Source of the DNA: Nonomuraea maritima
GTDB taxonomy: Bacteria; Actinomycetota; Actinomycetes; Streptosporangiales; Streptosporangiaceae
Direction of reading: 5' to 3'
Assembly: GCF_900100395.1 (NCBI RefSeq)
Contig: NZ_FNFB01000019.1
Span: 62,001-126,000 of the forward strand
Length of the DNA: 64,000 bases
A model generated the notes under the pieces. The model searched no databases. It had not been told where the DNA came from and saw nothing but the letters and a program-made list of their open reading frames with translations. Below are positions 17,325 through 25,235 of this stretch, piece by piece. The translations under genes were made by a program, and so were the position numbers. Numbering within the stretch: the stretch's first letter is position 1; each line of letters begins with the position of its first letter.

Positions 17325-17972
17325 ATGTCGGTGACGATCGCGGAAGAGCTTCTCCTGCTGGCCCACAGCGACGACCAGGGCAAGTCGCTGATCAACGCGA
17401 TGCAGCTCGACCCGGCCCTCGCCGGGGCGCTGCTCGCCGAACTGGCCGTCCACGAACGGCTGGAACTGTCGGACAAGAAGGTGACGGTCAAGGACGCGTC
17501 CCCGACGGGCGACGCCGAACTCGACGCCGTCCTGACCCGCGTCGCCGGACAGGCGAGGAGCCGCAGCCCCCTCTGGTGGATCCAGAAGCTGCAGTCGGGC
17601 GGGACACGCCGGCGCCTGCTGACCAGGCTGGTGGCCTCGGGCGTGCTCACCGAGGAGCGTGGGAAGGTGCTCGGCGTCTTTCCCGTCACCCGCTGGCCGG
17701 AGGCCCACCACGGCGTCGAGGCGGACGTCCGTGAGCGCGTCTCGGCCGTGCTGGCGGGCGCCACCCCCGACGCCCGTACGGCCGTCCTCATCGCCCTCAC
17801 CCATGCGGTCCACCTCACCCGCAAGGCGTTCCCCGACGCCGACAAGGCCCGCGTCAAGGAGATCGCCGAGGGCGCCTGGGCGGCGGACGCGGTGGCGAAG
17901 TCGATCGCCGCGGCCACGTCCGCCGCCATGACCGCCGTCCTGGCGGCCACCGTCGTCACCGCCGCGAGCTGA
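17325..17972 (+). CDS. GPP34 (GOLPH3/Vps74-like) family protein
   Basis: 215 residues. The start SVTIAEELLLLAHSDDQGKSL, the block LAGALLAELAVHERLEL and the hydrophobic C-terminal helices match the GPP34 family, the bacterial relatives of eukaryotic GOLPH3, which binds phosphoinositide-containing Golgi membranes. These proteins are abundant in actinobacteria and their job is unknown; membrane association is likely. Divergent from tenA. Confidence 0.88.
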   Translation: MSVTIAEELLLLAHSDDQGKSLINAMQLDPALAGALLAELAVHERLELSDKKVTVKDASPTGDAELDAVLTRVAGQARSRSPLWWIQKLQSGGTRRRLLTRLVASGVLTEERGKVLGVFPVTRWPEAHHGVEADVRERVSAVLAGATPDARTAVLIALTHAVHLTRKAFPDADKARVKEIAEGAWAADAVAKSIAAATSAAMTAVLAATVVTAAS

Positions 17973-17987
17973 CACCGGACGGGGGAC

Positions 17988-18022
17988 GGGCCGCGCGGTG
18001 CCCTACCAGGTCCGCGCGGCCC
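17988..18022. terminator. Bidirectional terminator between GPP34 and LCP genes
   Basis: Perfect 11-bp arms GGGCCGCGCGG and CCGCGCGGCCC enclose a 13-base loop between two convergent genes. Confidence 0.6.
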
Positions 18023-18038
18023 CGGTCGTGCGCCGCCG

Positions 18039-19301
18039 TCAGCCGGTGGTGCCGTCGAGGATGTTCTGCGGCACCGGCTTGTCGTCCTTCAGGGCGTTGA
18101 AGATCGCGAGGGCCTTGGTGCGGTCCCACTTGATCGCCGTGCCGCCGCCGGGGATGATCTCCTCGCCGCCGAACGGCACCACCGTCGTCACCGGGCTGTC
18201 GCCCATCGCCAGGCCCAGCGAGAGCATGTTGAGCGCCCCCGTGCCGGAGTCGACCTCGACCGCGTCGGTCGCGCTCATCGCCAGCGGGATCGAGGTGAAC
18301 GGGTTGAGCAGCACCCCGGGGCTGGCCGCCTTCTTCACGACCGCGCCCAGGAACTGCCGCTGCCGCTTCGTCCGCTCGAAGTCGGGCAGCGCGCCTCCCT
18401 TGCGGGTGCGGACGAAGCCGAGGGCCTGCGACCCGTTGAGCACCTGCCGGCCCTTCTTGAGCTTCAGGCCCGCCTTGGGGTCGCTGACGGCGGCCGGCAC
18501 GTTGATCTCGACGCCGCCGACCGCGTCGACGATGCCGACGAAACCGGCGAAACCGATCTCCATGTAGTGGTCGATGTGCACGCCGGTGACCGTCTCGACG
18601 GTGCGGGCCAGCAGCTTCGGACCACCGATGGCGTACGCGGCGTTGAGCTTGTTGCGGCCGTGGCCCGGGATGCTCACGGCCGAGTCGCGCGGCAGGCTGA
18701 TCAGGGTCGGCTTGTCACTGCCCTCGGGGATGTGCAGCAGCATCATCGAGTCGGTGCGCTGACCGGCGGCCCGGCCGGTGGCGAGTTTCCTGCGCTGCGC
18801 GGCCGTCAGGCCCTTGCGGCTGTCGGAGCCGACGAGCAGCCAGTTGGTGCCAGGGGTGTCGGCCGGACGGCCGTCGTAGTCGTCGAGGACGCCGTCGATG
18901 CCCGCCAATCTGGAATCGATCCAGAAGAACAGGCCCACGCCGGCCACCAGCAGCACGACGAGCAGCCCGGCGAGGATCTTCAGGATGGTGCCGGCGGAGA
19001 TGCGCTTGCGCGGCCCACCAGGGGGCCGCTGCGCCGGGTCGTCGCGGCGGCCGAGCGGCTTGACCGGGCTTCTCCCTGCTCGCTCCTTGCCGTACACCCG
19101 TGACCGCGACCGCGGCGGTTCGCCGCCCGGCGGTTCTGGGTTCTGGGGGGCGGCGGGAAGCCTGTGGGTGGGCGCTCCCCCGGCCGACGGCCTCGGGTGC
19201 GCGGGAACGCCTCCCGAACGCACGCCGTCGCCGGGCCGCGGTGGCAGCGGGCGGCCATCACCCGGCGAGCGAATGGCTCGCGTGCGATCGTCGTCAGACA
19301 C
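18039..19301 (-). CDS. LytR-CpsA-Psr (LCP) family cell-wall ligase
   Basis: 420 residues: a Pro/Arg-rich cytoplasmic tail of about 100, one membrane helix (TILKILAGLLVVLLVAGVGLF), then the extracytoplasmic LCP domain. Signature parts are NWLLVGSDSRKG, QRTDSMMLLHI, LISLPRDSAVSIPGHG, KLNAAYAIGGPKLL and ALGFVRTRK, which hold the Arg and Asp residues that bind polyprenyl pyrophosphate. LCP enzymes attach teichoic acids or other glycopolymers to peptidoglycan. The GTG at 19299-19301 follows GGGGAGAAGG; the frame extends upstream without conservation. Confidence 0.9.
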   Translation of the reverse strand: MSDDDRTRAIRSPGDGRPLPPRPGDGVRSGGVPAHPRPSAGGAPTHRLPAAPQNPEPPGGEPPRSRSRVYGKERAGRSPVKPLGRRDDPAQRPPGGPRKRISAGTILKILAGLLVVLLVAGVGLFFWIDSRLAGIDGVLDDYDGRPADTPGTNWLLVGSDSRKGLTAAQRRKLATGRAAGQRTDSMMLLHIPEGSDKPTLISLPRDSAVSIPGHGRNKLNAAYAIGGPKLLARTVETVTGVHIDHYMEIGFAGFVGIVDAVGGVEINVPAAVSDPKAGLKLKKGRQVLNGSQALGFVRTRKGGALPDFERTKRQRQFLGAVVKKAASPGVLLNPFTSIPLAMSATDAVEVDSGTGALNMLSLGLAMGDSPVTTVVPFGGEEIIPGGGTAIKWDRTKALAIFNALKDDKPVPQNILDGTTG

Positions 19302-19550
19302 TTCGCCTTCTCCCCTTCGTTTTGTCATAAACGCTACGTCCAACCACGAGCAGTGAAGACGCCCCGCCAAGGTTTCGCCATGGAAAAGTACGCGGAACAA
19401 GCCGAGTGTGACCCCGGAAACATCAAGGCCAACCCCGTCGTTACGGTTATGGACAACCGCTATCGAAGGGATGATCGTGTCCGCTCCGGACCCATGGAGT
19501 CTTTGCCCGTGCTCAGGCACGGGTTCCTCTGAGGGCTCACTGCGGTGAGC
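19302..19550 (+). promoter_or_regulatory. Structured leader upstream of the CNNM transporter genes
   Basis: The intergenic stretch holds a chain of hairpins on the plus strand: GGACA/TGTCC (19451-19482), CTCC/GGAG (19484-19499), CCCGTGC-TCAG-GCACGGG (19506-19523), CCTC/GAGG (19526-19534) and GCTCAC-TGCG-GTGAGC (19535-19550). The last one contains the GTG start codon (19545). No known riboswitch class was recognised. The minus-strand promoter of the LCP gene must also lie here. Confidence 0.45.
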
Positions 19551-20894
19551 GCCTATCTCGGGCTACTGGCCCTCGTCCTCCTCACAGCTGCGACCGGCTA
19601 TTTCGTCGCCCAGGAGTTCGCCTTCGTCGCCGCCGACCGCGGCGTCCTCCGTGAGCAGGCCGCCGCCGGTGACGCCGCCGCGGAGAAGGCGCTCCGTGTG
19701 ACTTCCCGTCTCTCCTTCATGCTTTCCGGGGCCCAGCTCGGCATCACCGTCACGGCCCTGCTCGTCGGATTCCTGGCCGAGCCCGCCATCGCGACCATCG
19801 TCCGTCCCTGGCTGACCGGCCTCGGGCTGCCCGACGCGATGATCACGTGGGTGTCCGTCGCCGCCGGCGTCTTCGTGGCCACCATCGTCCAGATGGTGCT
19901 CGGCGAGCTGGCCCCCAAGAACCTCGGCATCAGCAGGCCCGAGCCGGTCGCCAAGTATCTGGCCGGTTCGACGCTCGTCTACCTCACCATCGCCGGCCCG
20001 ATCATCCGGCTGTTCGACTCGGCCGCCTCCGGGCTGCTGCGGCGCGTCGGCATCGAGCCGGTCGAGGAGGTCGAGCACGGCGCCACCCCCGAGGAGCTGT
20101 CGCGCATCATCGCGGAGTCGAGCCAGGCGGGCGAGCTGCCCCCGCGCCTTTCGGAACTGCTCGAACGCGCTCTTGAGTTCGGCGACCGCACGGCGGAGGA
20201 GATCATGGTGCCTCGCCCGCGGGTGGTCGCGCTGCGCGCCTCACAGCCCATCTCCGACCTGCTCGACGCCATGCGCGAGTGCGGTCACTCCCGCTTCCCT
20301 GTGCTCGGCGACGACGGCGACGTGGCCGGCGTCACCGGCGTACGCGAGCTGATCGCCTCCGGCCTGGACACCGGCCCGATCGGCGACGTCACCCGCCCGG
20401 CCCTGCTGGTTCCCGACTCGGTCCCGCTGCCCGCCGTCCTCGACCGCATGCGCGTCGCGAGGGACGACATCGCGTGCGTCATCGACGAGTACGGCGGCCT
20501 GGCCGGCGTCATCACCATCGAGGACCTCGCGGAAGAGCTGGTCGGCGAGCTCGTCGACGAGAACGACCCCGAGCCCGCGGGCGCGGTGCGGCACCCGGAC
20601 GGCGCCTGGGAGGTTCCCGGCCGGCTGCGCCTCGACGAGGTCGAACGCGCGACCGGCGTGAAACTGCCGGAGAGCGACGACTACGACACCCTCGCCGGCC
20701 TGGTCCTGGCCAGGCTCGGCCGCATGCCCAACCCCGGAGACACGCTGACCGTGCCCCTCACCCCCGACTCCGACCCGTTCGCCGAGGACGCCGAGGACGA
20801 GCACCTGGCCCAGCTCACGGTCATGTCGCTGGCCCGCCGGGTGCCCGAATGGGTGCGGGTGGTCCCGATGCAGCACGCGGAGGCCCGCCGATGA
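19545..20894 (+). CDS. CNNM/HlyC-CorC family transporter (DUF21-CBS-CorC)
   Basis: 449 residues: an N-terminal DUF21 membrane domain with about four helices (to about residue 150; includes GAQLGITVTALLVGFLAEP), a pair of CBS domains (about 200-335: IMVPRPRVVAL, GGLAGVITIEDLAEELVGE) and a CorC_HlyC domain at the end (LDEVERATGVKLPESDDYDTLAG). Bacterial relatives (MpfA, CorC) export Mg2+ or Co2+, with ATP/Mg2+ sensing by the CBS pair. Its TGA overlaps the ATG of a second CNNM gene. Confidence 0.9.
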   Translation: MSAYLGLLALVLLTAATGYFVAQEFAFVAADRGVLREQAAAGDAAAEKALRVTSRLSFMLSGAQLGITVTALLVGFLAEPAIATIVRPWLTGLGLPDAMITWVSVAAGVFVATIVQMVLGELAPKNLGISRPEPVAKYLAGSTLVYLTIAGPIIRLFDSAASGLLRRVGIEPVEEVEHGATPEELSRIIAESSQAGELPPRLSELLERALEFGDRTAEEIMVPRPRVVALRASQPISDLLDAMRECGHSRFPVLGDDGDVAGVTGVRELIASGLDTGPIGDVTRPALLVPDSVPLPAVLDRMRVARDDIACVIDEYGGLAGVITIEDLAEELVGELVDENDPEPAGAVRHPDGAWEVPGRLRLDEVERATGVKLPESDDYDTLAGLVLARLGRMPNPGDTLTVPLTPDSDPFAEDAEDEHLAQLTVMSLARRVPEWVRVVPMQHAEARR

Positions 20895-21901
20895 GCATGA
20901 TCCTGCTGAGCCTCGTACTGCTCGCGCTCAACGCGCTGTTCGTGGCCGCCGAGTTCGCCTTCGTCTCCTCGCGGCGCCACCGCCTGGAGGAGATGGCCGT
21001 GGGCGGCAACCGCCTCGTCAGGATGGCCGCCAAGTCGGCGGTGGCCGGCGGGCGGCGGCTGTCGCTCATGCTGGCCGGCGCCCAGCTGGGCATCACCCTG
21101 TGCACGCTGGGGCTCGGCCAGGTGACCGAGCCCGCGATCGAGCACTACCTGGAGCCCGTCTTCGCCGCGGTCGGCATCCCCGAGGCACTGCGGCTGCCGA
21201 TCGCGCTCACGCTGGCCCTGGCCCTGGTCACGTTCCTGCACATGGTGGTGGGCGAGATGGCCCCGAAGTCGTGGGCGCTCACCCACCCGGAGCGGGCGGC
21301 GCTGCTGCTGACGTTCCCGTTCCGCGCCTTCACCACGGTGATGAGGCCGCTGCTCACGTCGCTCAACACGCTGACCAACCTCATCCTGCGCCTGTTCGGC
21401 GTCCAGCCCCGCGACGAGCTGGCGACGACGCGCACCCCTCGCCAGCTCGCGATGCTGGTCGGCGAGTCCGGCCGCATGGGCCTGCTGGACCGCGAGGAGC
21501 ACGACCTGCTCACCCGGGCCCTGCGGCTGGACGACGAGGGCATCGAACGCCTGATGGTCCCGATCGCGGACGCGGTGTCGGTCCCGGCCACGGCCGGCTC
21601 GGAGCAGATCAGGGCGACCGCTGCGCGCAGCAAGCACCTGCGGCTCCTGGTGGAGGGCCAGAACGGCGTCGAGGGCGTCCTGCACGCCCGCGAGGCGCTC
21701 CTGAACGCCGGCGGCACGGCCGCGTCGTTCGCCCGCCCCATCCCCAGCCTGCTGTGCACCACACAGGTCCCTGAGGCGGTCACGGCGCTGCAGGAGGCGC
21801 GATCTCACCTCGCCCTGGTGACGAACCAGGACGGCACGGTCATCGGGATGGTGAGCCTCACCGACCTCGTAGGCGAACTCCTCGACACCCGCGCCGCCTG
21901 A
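20891..21901 (+). CDS. Second CNNM family protein, lacking the CorC domain
   Basis: 336 residues starting at the ATG at 20891 that overlaps the previous stop (ATGA). The DUF21 domain (LNALFVAAEFAFVSSRRHRLEE, GAQLGITLCTLGLGQVTEP, MVVGEMAPKSWALTHPE) is complete; the CBS pair ends in GTVIGMVSLTDLVGELLDT and no CorC_HlyC domain follows. Tandem long-short CNNM pairs are common in actinobacteria, and a heterodimer is likely but not shown. Confidence 0.9.
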   Translation: MSMILLSLVLLALNALFVAAEFAFVSSRRHRLEEMAVGGNRLVRMAAKSAVAGGRRLSLMLAGAQLGITLCTLGLGQVTEPAIEHYLEPVFAAVGIPEALRLPIALTLALALVTFLHMVVGEMAPKSWALTHPERAALLLTFPFRAFTTVMRPLLTSLNTLTNLILRLFGVQPRDELATTRTPRQLAMLVGESGRMGLLDREEHDLLTRALRLDDEGIERLMVPIADAVSVPATAGSEQIRATAARSKHLRLLVEGQNGVEGVLHAREALLNAGGTAASFARPIPSLLCTTQVPEAVTALQEARSHLALVTNQDGTVIGMVSLTDLVGELLDTRAA

Positions 21902-22370
21902 GTGTGACGGAAAACACAGGCCCGGAAGGCGCGTAAGTCACCATAAAGCGGCTTGCAACCCTCCGGGCCTACCCTCCGAAGGCCCCCGGAGTCGTACAAG
22001 ACCTTGCCGAAAAGAGGAGAGCCCTCTTGCGCTCACCCCCACACTTCGCCAATGTGGTCTGCCAGACAGACCGCACGAGAGCACCAACGGCCCACGACCC
22101 GGCCGTGGAGCCACACCAGCCACACCAAGGCGAAACACGAAGGCAAGCCCGGCACCATCAGCAAGCCGGAACGGTCGTACCAAGAGAAGGTCGGCAACGA
22201 TCGTGAGAACAGCAACCAGAACCCGGTTGCGACGGGGGTCCGGGGGCTCCGCCCCCGGGAGCGCAGCGTCTCACCTGGGGGTCCGGGGGTTACCCCCCGG
22301 TGTAAATGACGAGGGGACCCGCGGAAGCCGACCTGTAAGGCCGGCGACCAAGAGTCCCCAGTCACCGAGT
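21902..22370. other. 469-base non-coding gap with hairpins and G-run repeats
   Basis: I see no credible gene here. It contains a long-range stem AGGCCCGGA/TCCGGGCCT (21918-21970, a candidate terminator for the CNNM pair), AAGAGG/CCTCTT (22012-22028), GGTCTG/CAGACC (22056-22072), CCGGGGGC-TCC-GCCCCCGG (22240-22258) and CCGGGGG/CCCCCGG (22283-22300). The motif GGGGGTCCGGGGG occurs twice, 43 bp apart (22234, 22277). The last two hairpins could terminate the tRNA transcript from the minus strand. Confidence 0.5.
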
Positions 22371-22452
22371 GGGCGAGGAGGGATTTGAACCCTCACGTCC
22401 TTTCGGACACACGGACCTGAACCGTGCGCGTCTGCCGTTCCGCCACCCGCCC
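22371..22452 (-). tRNA. tRNA-Leu (anticodon CAG)
   Basis: 82-nt class II tRNA. Acceptor arms GGGCGGG and CTCGCCC pair over 7 bp (one G-U); the anticodon loop TTCAGGT gives CAG; a long variable arm and GGTTCAAATCC T-loop follow. CCA is not encoded. tRNA-Leu beside fhaA is a conserved arrangement in actinobacteria. Confidence 0.95.
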
Positions 22453-22651
22453 TTGTGGGTGCGGAAAGAACACTAGCACGGAACAGCCACTGGTACTGAA
22501 CCCGGATACGATCGCATAAGACACGGGAGCGGAGGAGCTGGGCGCGACTGCCGACGAGCGCCTTTGACACCGTCACGTGGAACGAGCGGGAACCGGGCGC
22601 CGGAGGCGTCTGGGGGCCGCGATCATATGCACGGAGGAAGGGAGGTACCCG

Positions 22652-23398
22652 GTGGGAGTCCTTCAGCGCTTCGAGCGCAGGCTCGAAGGGTTGGTTGAGG
22701 GAGCCTTTGCGCGGGCGTTCAAATCTGACCTTCAGCCGGTCGAGGTCGCCAGCGCGGTTCAGCGGGAGATGGATGAGCGTGCGGCCATCGTCGCTCAGGG
22801 TCGCACGCTCGTGCCCAACGACTTCGTGGTGGAGTTGTCCACGACCGACAGCGAACGGCTCGAGGTCTACGCCGACAGCATCAGCCACGAACTGGCCAAC
22901 CTCGCCAGGGAGTACGCCAAGGAGCAGGGCTACTCCTTCGTGGGACCGGTCCGGGTCCGCTTCGAGACGGCCGGCGACCTGGCTGTGGGATTGTTCCGCA
23001 TCCGGTCGGGGGTCATTCGCGGGGCGACGGTCGAGCAGGACGAGATCCGCCAGCCGGCGAGCGACCTGCCCCCGTCGAGGCCCAACGCGTTCCACGGGCG
23101 ACCGCGCCTGCTGGTGTCCACCCAGGACGACCCGCAGGGCGACCGCTCCTACGAACTCACCACCCCGGTGACACTGCTCGGCAGGGGCACCGACTGCGAT
23201 CTCCGTCTCGTCGACCCGGGCGTCTCACGGCACCACGCCGAGTTGCGCGTCGAGGGCCAGACCGTGGCCCTCGTGGATCTCGGTTCGACGAACGGCACTT
23301 TTGTCAACGGCCAGCCGGTACGCAGGATCGAGCTCCAGAACGGCACGCGAGTGACGCTGGGACGCACGACTCTGGTGTTCCGGCGCGATCAGGGGTAG
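22652..23398 (+). CDS. fhaA: FhaA: DUF3662 + FHA domain protein
   Basis: 248 residues from the GTG at 22652, 7 bases after GGGAGG. The N-terminal DUF3662 domain (about 1-120: GVLQRFERRLEGLVEGAFAR, SFVGPVRVRFE) is followed by a short linker and a C-terminal FHA domain (about 165-245: LLGRGTDCDLRLVDPGVSRHHAE, DLGSTNGTFVNGQPV) that binds phosphothreonine. In mycobacteria FhaA is a substrate and reader of the PknB kinase and links it to lipid II flipping. First gene of the operon that runs to pknB. Confidence 0.95.
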   Translation: MGVLQRFERRLEGLVEGAFARAFKSDLQPVEVASAVQREMDERAAIVAQGRTLVPNDFVVELSTTDSERLEVYADSISHELANLAREYAKEQGYSFVGPVRVRFETAGDLAVGLFRIRSGVIRGATVEQDEIRQPASDLPPSRPNAFHGRPRLLVSTQDDPQGDRSYELTTPVTLLGRGTDCDLRLVDPGVSRHHAELRVEGQTVALVDLGSTNGTFVNGQPVRRIELQNGTRVTLGRTTLVFRRDQG

Positions 23399-23409
23399 AC
23401 AGACGGTCC

Positions 23410-23883
23410 ATGTCCGAGCTCACGCTGCTGCTGATCCGGCTCGCTTTCCTGGCGGTGCTGTGGTTCTTCGTCATTGCCGCAGTCGGCGTGATCCGGACTG
23501 ACTTGTTCGGCTCACGCACCGAAACCGTCGGCGGGGGACGCAAGGCCGCGAAGCCCGCCCGACCTGTGGCGAAACCCAAGAACAAGAAGGGCGAGCCACG
23601 CCAGCTCATCGTCACGGGTGGCCCTCTCCAGGGCACCACCATCAACCTCACGGAGACGCCCATCACCATAGGCCGGGCCAGCGACTCCACGCTGGTAGTC
23701 AGCGACGACTACGCTTCCAGTCGGCATGCCCGGCTCTTTCCTCAGGACGGTCAGTGGATCGTGGAAGATCTCGGTTCGACCAACGGCACGTATCTCGACC
23801 GCTCGAAAGTCACCCGTCCGACCCCGGTGCCGCTCGGTGTTCCGATCCGCGTCGGCAAGACAGTCATTGAATTGCGCAAATGA
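23410..23883 (+). CDS. fhaB: FhaB/FipA: membrane-anchored FHA protein
   Basis: 157 residues: an N-terminal membrane helix (LLLIRLAFLAVLWFFVIAAV), a basic linker (KPARPVAKPKNKKGEPRQ) and an FHA domain (about 70-150: ITIGRASDSTLVVSDDYASSRHA, DLGSTNGTYLDRSKV). The phosphothreonine-binding Arg, Ser and Asn positions are present. In mycobacteria it connects kinase signalling to the divisome. Its stop overlaps the start of the phosphatase gene (ATGA at 23880). Confidence 0.95.
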   Translation: MSELTLLLIRLAFLAVLWFFVIAAVGVIRTDLFGSRTETVGGGRKAAKPARPVAKPKNKKGEPRQLIVTGGPLQGTTINLTETPITIGRASDSTLVVSDDYASSRHARLFPQDGQWIVEDLGSTNGTYLDRSKVTRPTPVPLGVPIRVGKTVIELRK

Positions 23884-25235
23884 CCATCGCACTCCGCTAC
23901 GCCGCCCGCTCGGACGTCGGCCTCCTCCGCGAAGGGAACGAGGACTCGGCGTACGCTAGCGGCCGCCTGCTCGCCGTCGCCGACGGCATGGGCGGGCACG
24001 CACACGGCGAGGTGGCGAGCTCAGTCGCCATCGCCGCCATGGCCTCTCTTGAAGAGGCCCCACAGGGGGGCGACCTGCTCAACTCCATCGAGGCAGCGGT
24101 ACGCGACGCCAACCGCAGGCTGCACGAGATGGTGGGGCGGGATCCCAGCCTCAAGGGCATGGGTACGACTCTCACGGCCATGTTCTGGAACGGCACCCAG
24201 GTCGCATTGGTGCATGTCGGCGACTCGCGCGCCTACCTGCTCAGGCGCGGGGAGCTCTACCAGATCACCCACGACCACACGCTGGTGCAGCAGCTCGTCG
24301 ACGACGGGCGCATCACGCCTGACGAGGCCGCCACGCATCCGCAGCGTTCGATCCTGCTGCGGGCGCTCGACGGCAGCGGCGAGGTCGACCCCGACCTGAC
24401 GCTGCGTGAGGCGCAGGTCGGCGATCGTTACCTGCTGTGCTCCGACGGGTTGTCGGGTGTGGTGAGCGCGGAGACGCTGCACGCCACGCTGACCAACATC
24501 GACGACCCGGAAGAGGTGGTTCGCCAGCTCATCGACCTGGCGAACCGCGGCGGCGGTCCCGACAACATCACCTGCGTGCTGGCCGACGTCGTCGACCTGG
24601 GCGAAGTGCAGCAGGTTTCCGCGGAGGCGGCCGTCGTCGGCGCCGCGGGCATGGGCCGGCTGCACGAGAACCCCCAGGACACCTCGCCGGGGCGAGCCGG
24701 CGCGGTGACCGCACCCCAGCCGGTGCTCACCGACGACGACGCGTTCGACGAGCCGACCGCCCAGGCGGTCCGGCGGCCGGGCAAGCGTCGTCGTCTGTGG
24801 CCCGTCCTGGTCACCGTGCTCGGTATCGGCATCGCCGGCGTGAGCGCCGGCGTCTACTTCGGATACCAGTGGACTCAGGACCAGTTCTTCGTCGGTGCCA
24901 GGGGCGACGAGGTGGTCGTGTTCCAGGGGATCAAGAAGGAGGTGGGGCCGTTCCAGCTCTTCTCCGTCTCCCGTGCCACGGGCAAGCAGCTCTCCCGGCT
25001 CTCGGAGGCGGATCAGGCGCTGATCAAGGGCGGCATCCCCGTCACCACCGAAGCCGAAGGCATCACGAGGATCAACGGTTTGAAGTTCGAGGGCTCCCAG
25101 GGCGACACAGAAGCCGACACCAAGGTCAAGGCCGACACCGAAACCGGTGCCGACAACGAGACCGCCGCGGAGCCGGACACCTCTGCGACGCCGTCGGCGA
25201 CCCCCACGCCCACGAAGACGAGACAGCAGCGGTAG
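23880..25235 (+). CDS. pstP: PP2C-family Ser/Thr phosphatase (PstP type)
   Basis: 451 residues. The catalytic PP2C domain fills about 1-238 with the metal-binding blocks VGLLREGNEDSAY, AVADGMGGHAHGE, VGDSRAYLLR, LCSDGLSGVV and GGGPDNITCVLADV. A variable linker, one membrane helix (LWPVLVTVLGIGIAGVSAGVYF) and an extracytoplasmic tail rich in Asp/Glu/Thr follow. It reverses the action of the two kinases at the end of the same operon. The tail has repeated acidic D-T/E-T segments of low complexity. Confidence 0.95.
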   Translation: MTIALRYAARSDVGLLREGNEDSAYASGRLLAVADGMGGHAHGEVASSVAIAAMASLEEAPQGGDLLNSIEAAVRDANRRLHEMVGRDPSLKGMGTTLTAMFWNGTQVALVHVGDSRAYLLRRGELYQITHDHTLVQQLVDDGRITPDEAATHPQRSILLRALDGSGEVDPDLTLREAQVGDRYLLCSDGLSGVVSAETLHATLTNIDDPEEVVRQLIDLANRGGGPDNITCVLADVVDLGEVQQVSAEAAVVGAAGMGRLHENPQDTSPGRAGAVTAPQPVLTDDDAFDEPTAQAVRRPGKRRRLWPVLVTVLGIGIAGVSAGVYFGYQWTQDQFFVGARGDEVVVFQGIKKEVGPFQLFSVSRATGKQLSRLSEADQALIKGGIPVTTEAEGITRINGLKFEGSQGDTEADTKVKADTETGADNETAAEPDTSATPSATPTPTKTRQQR

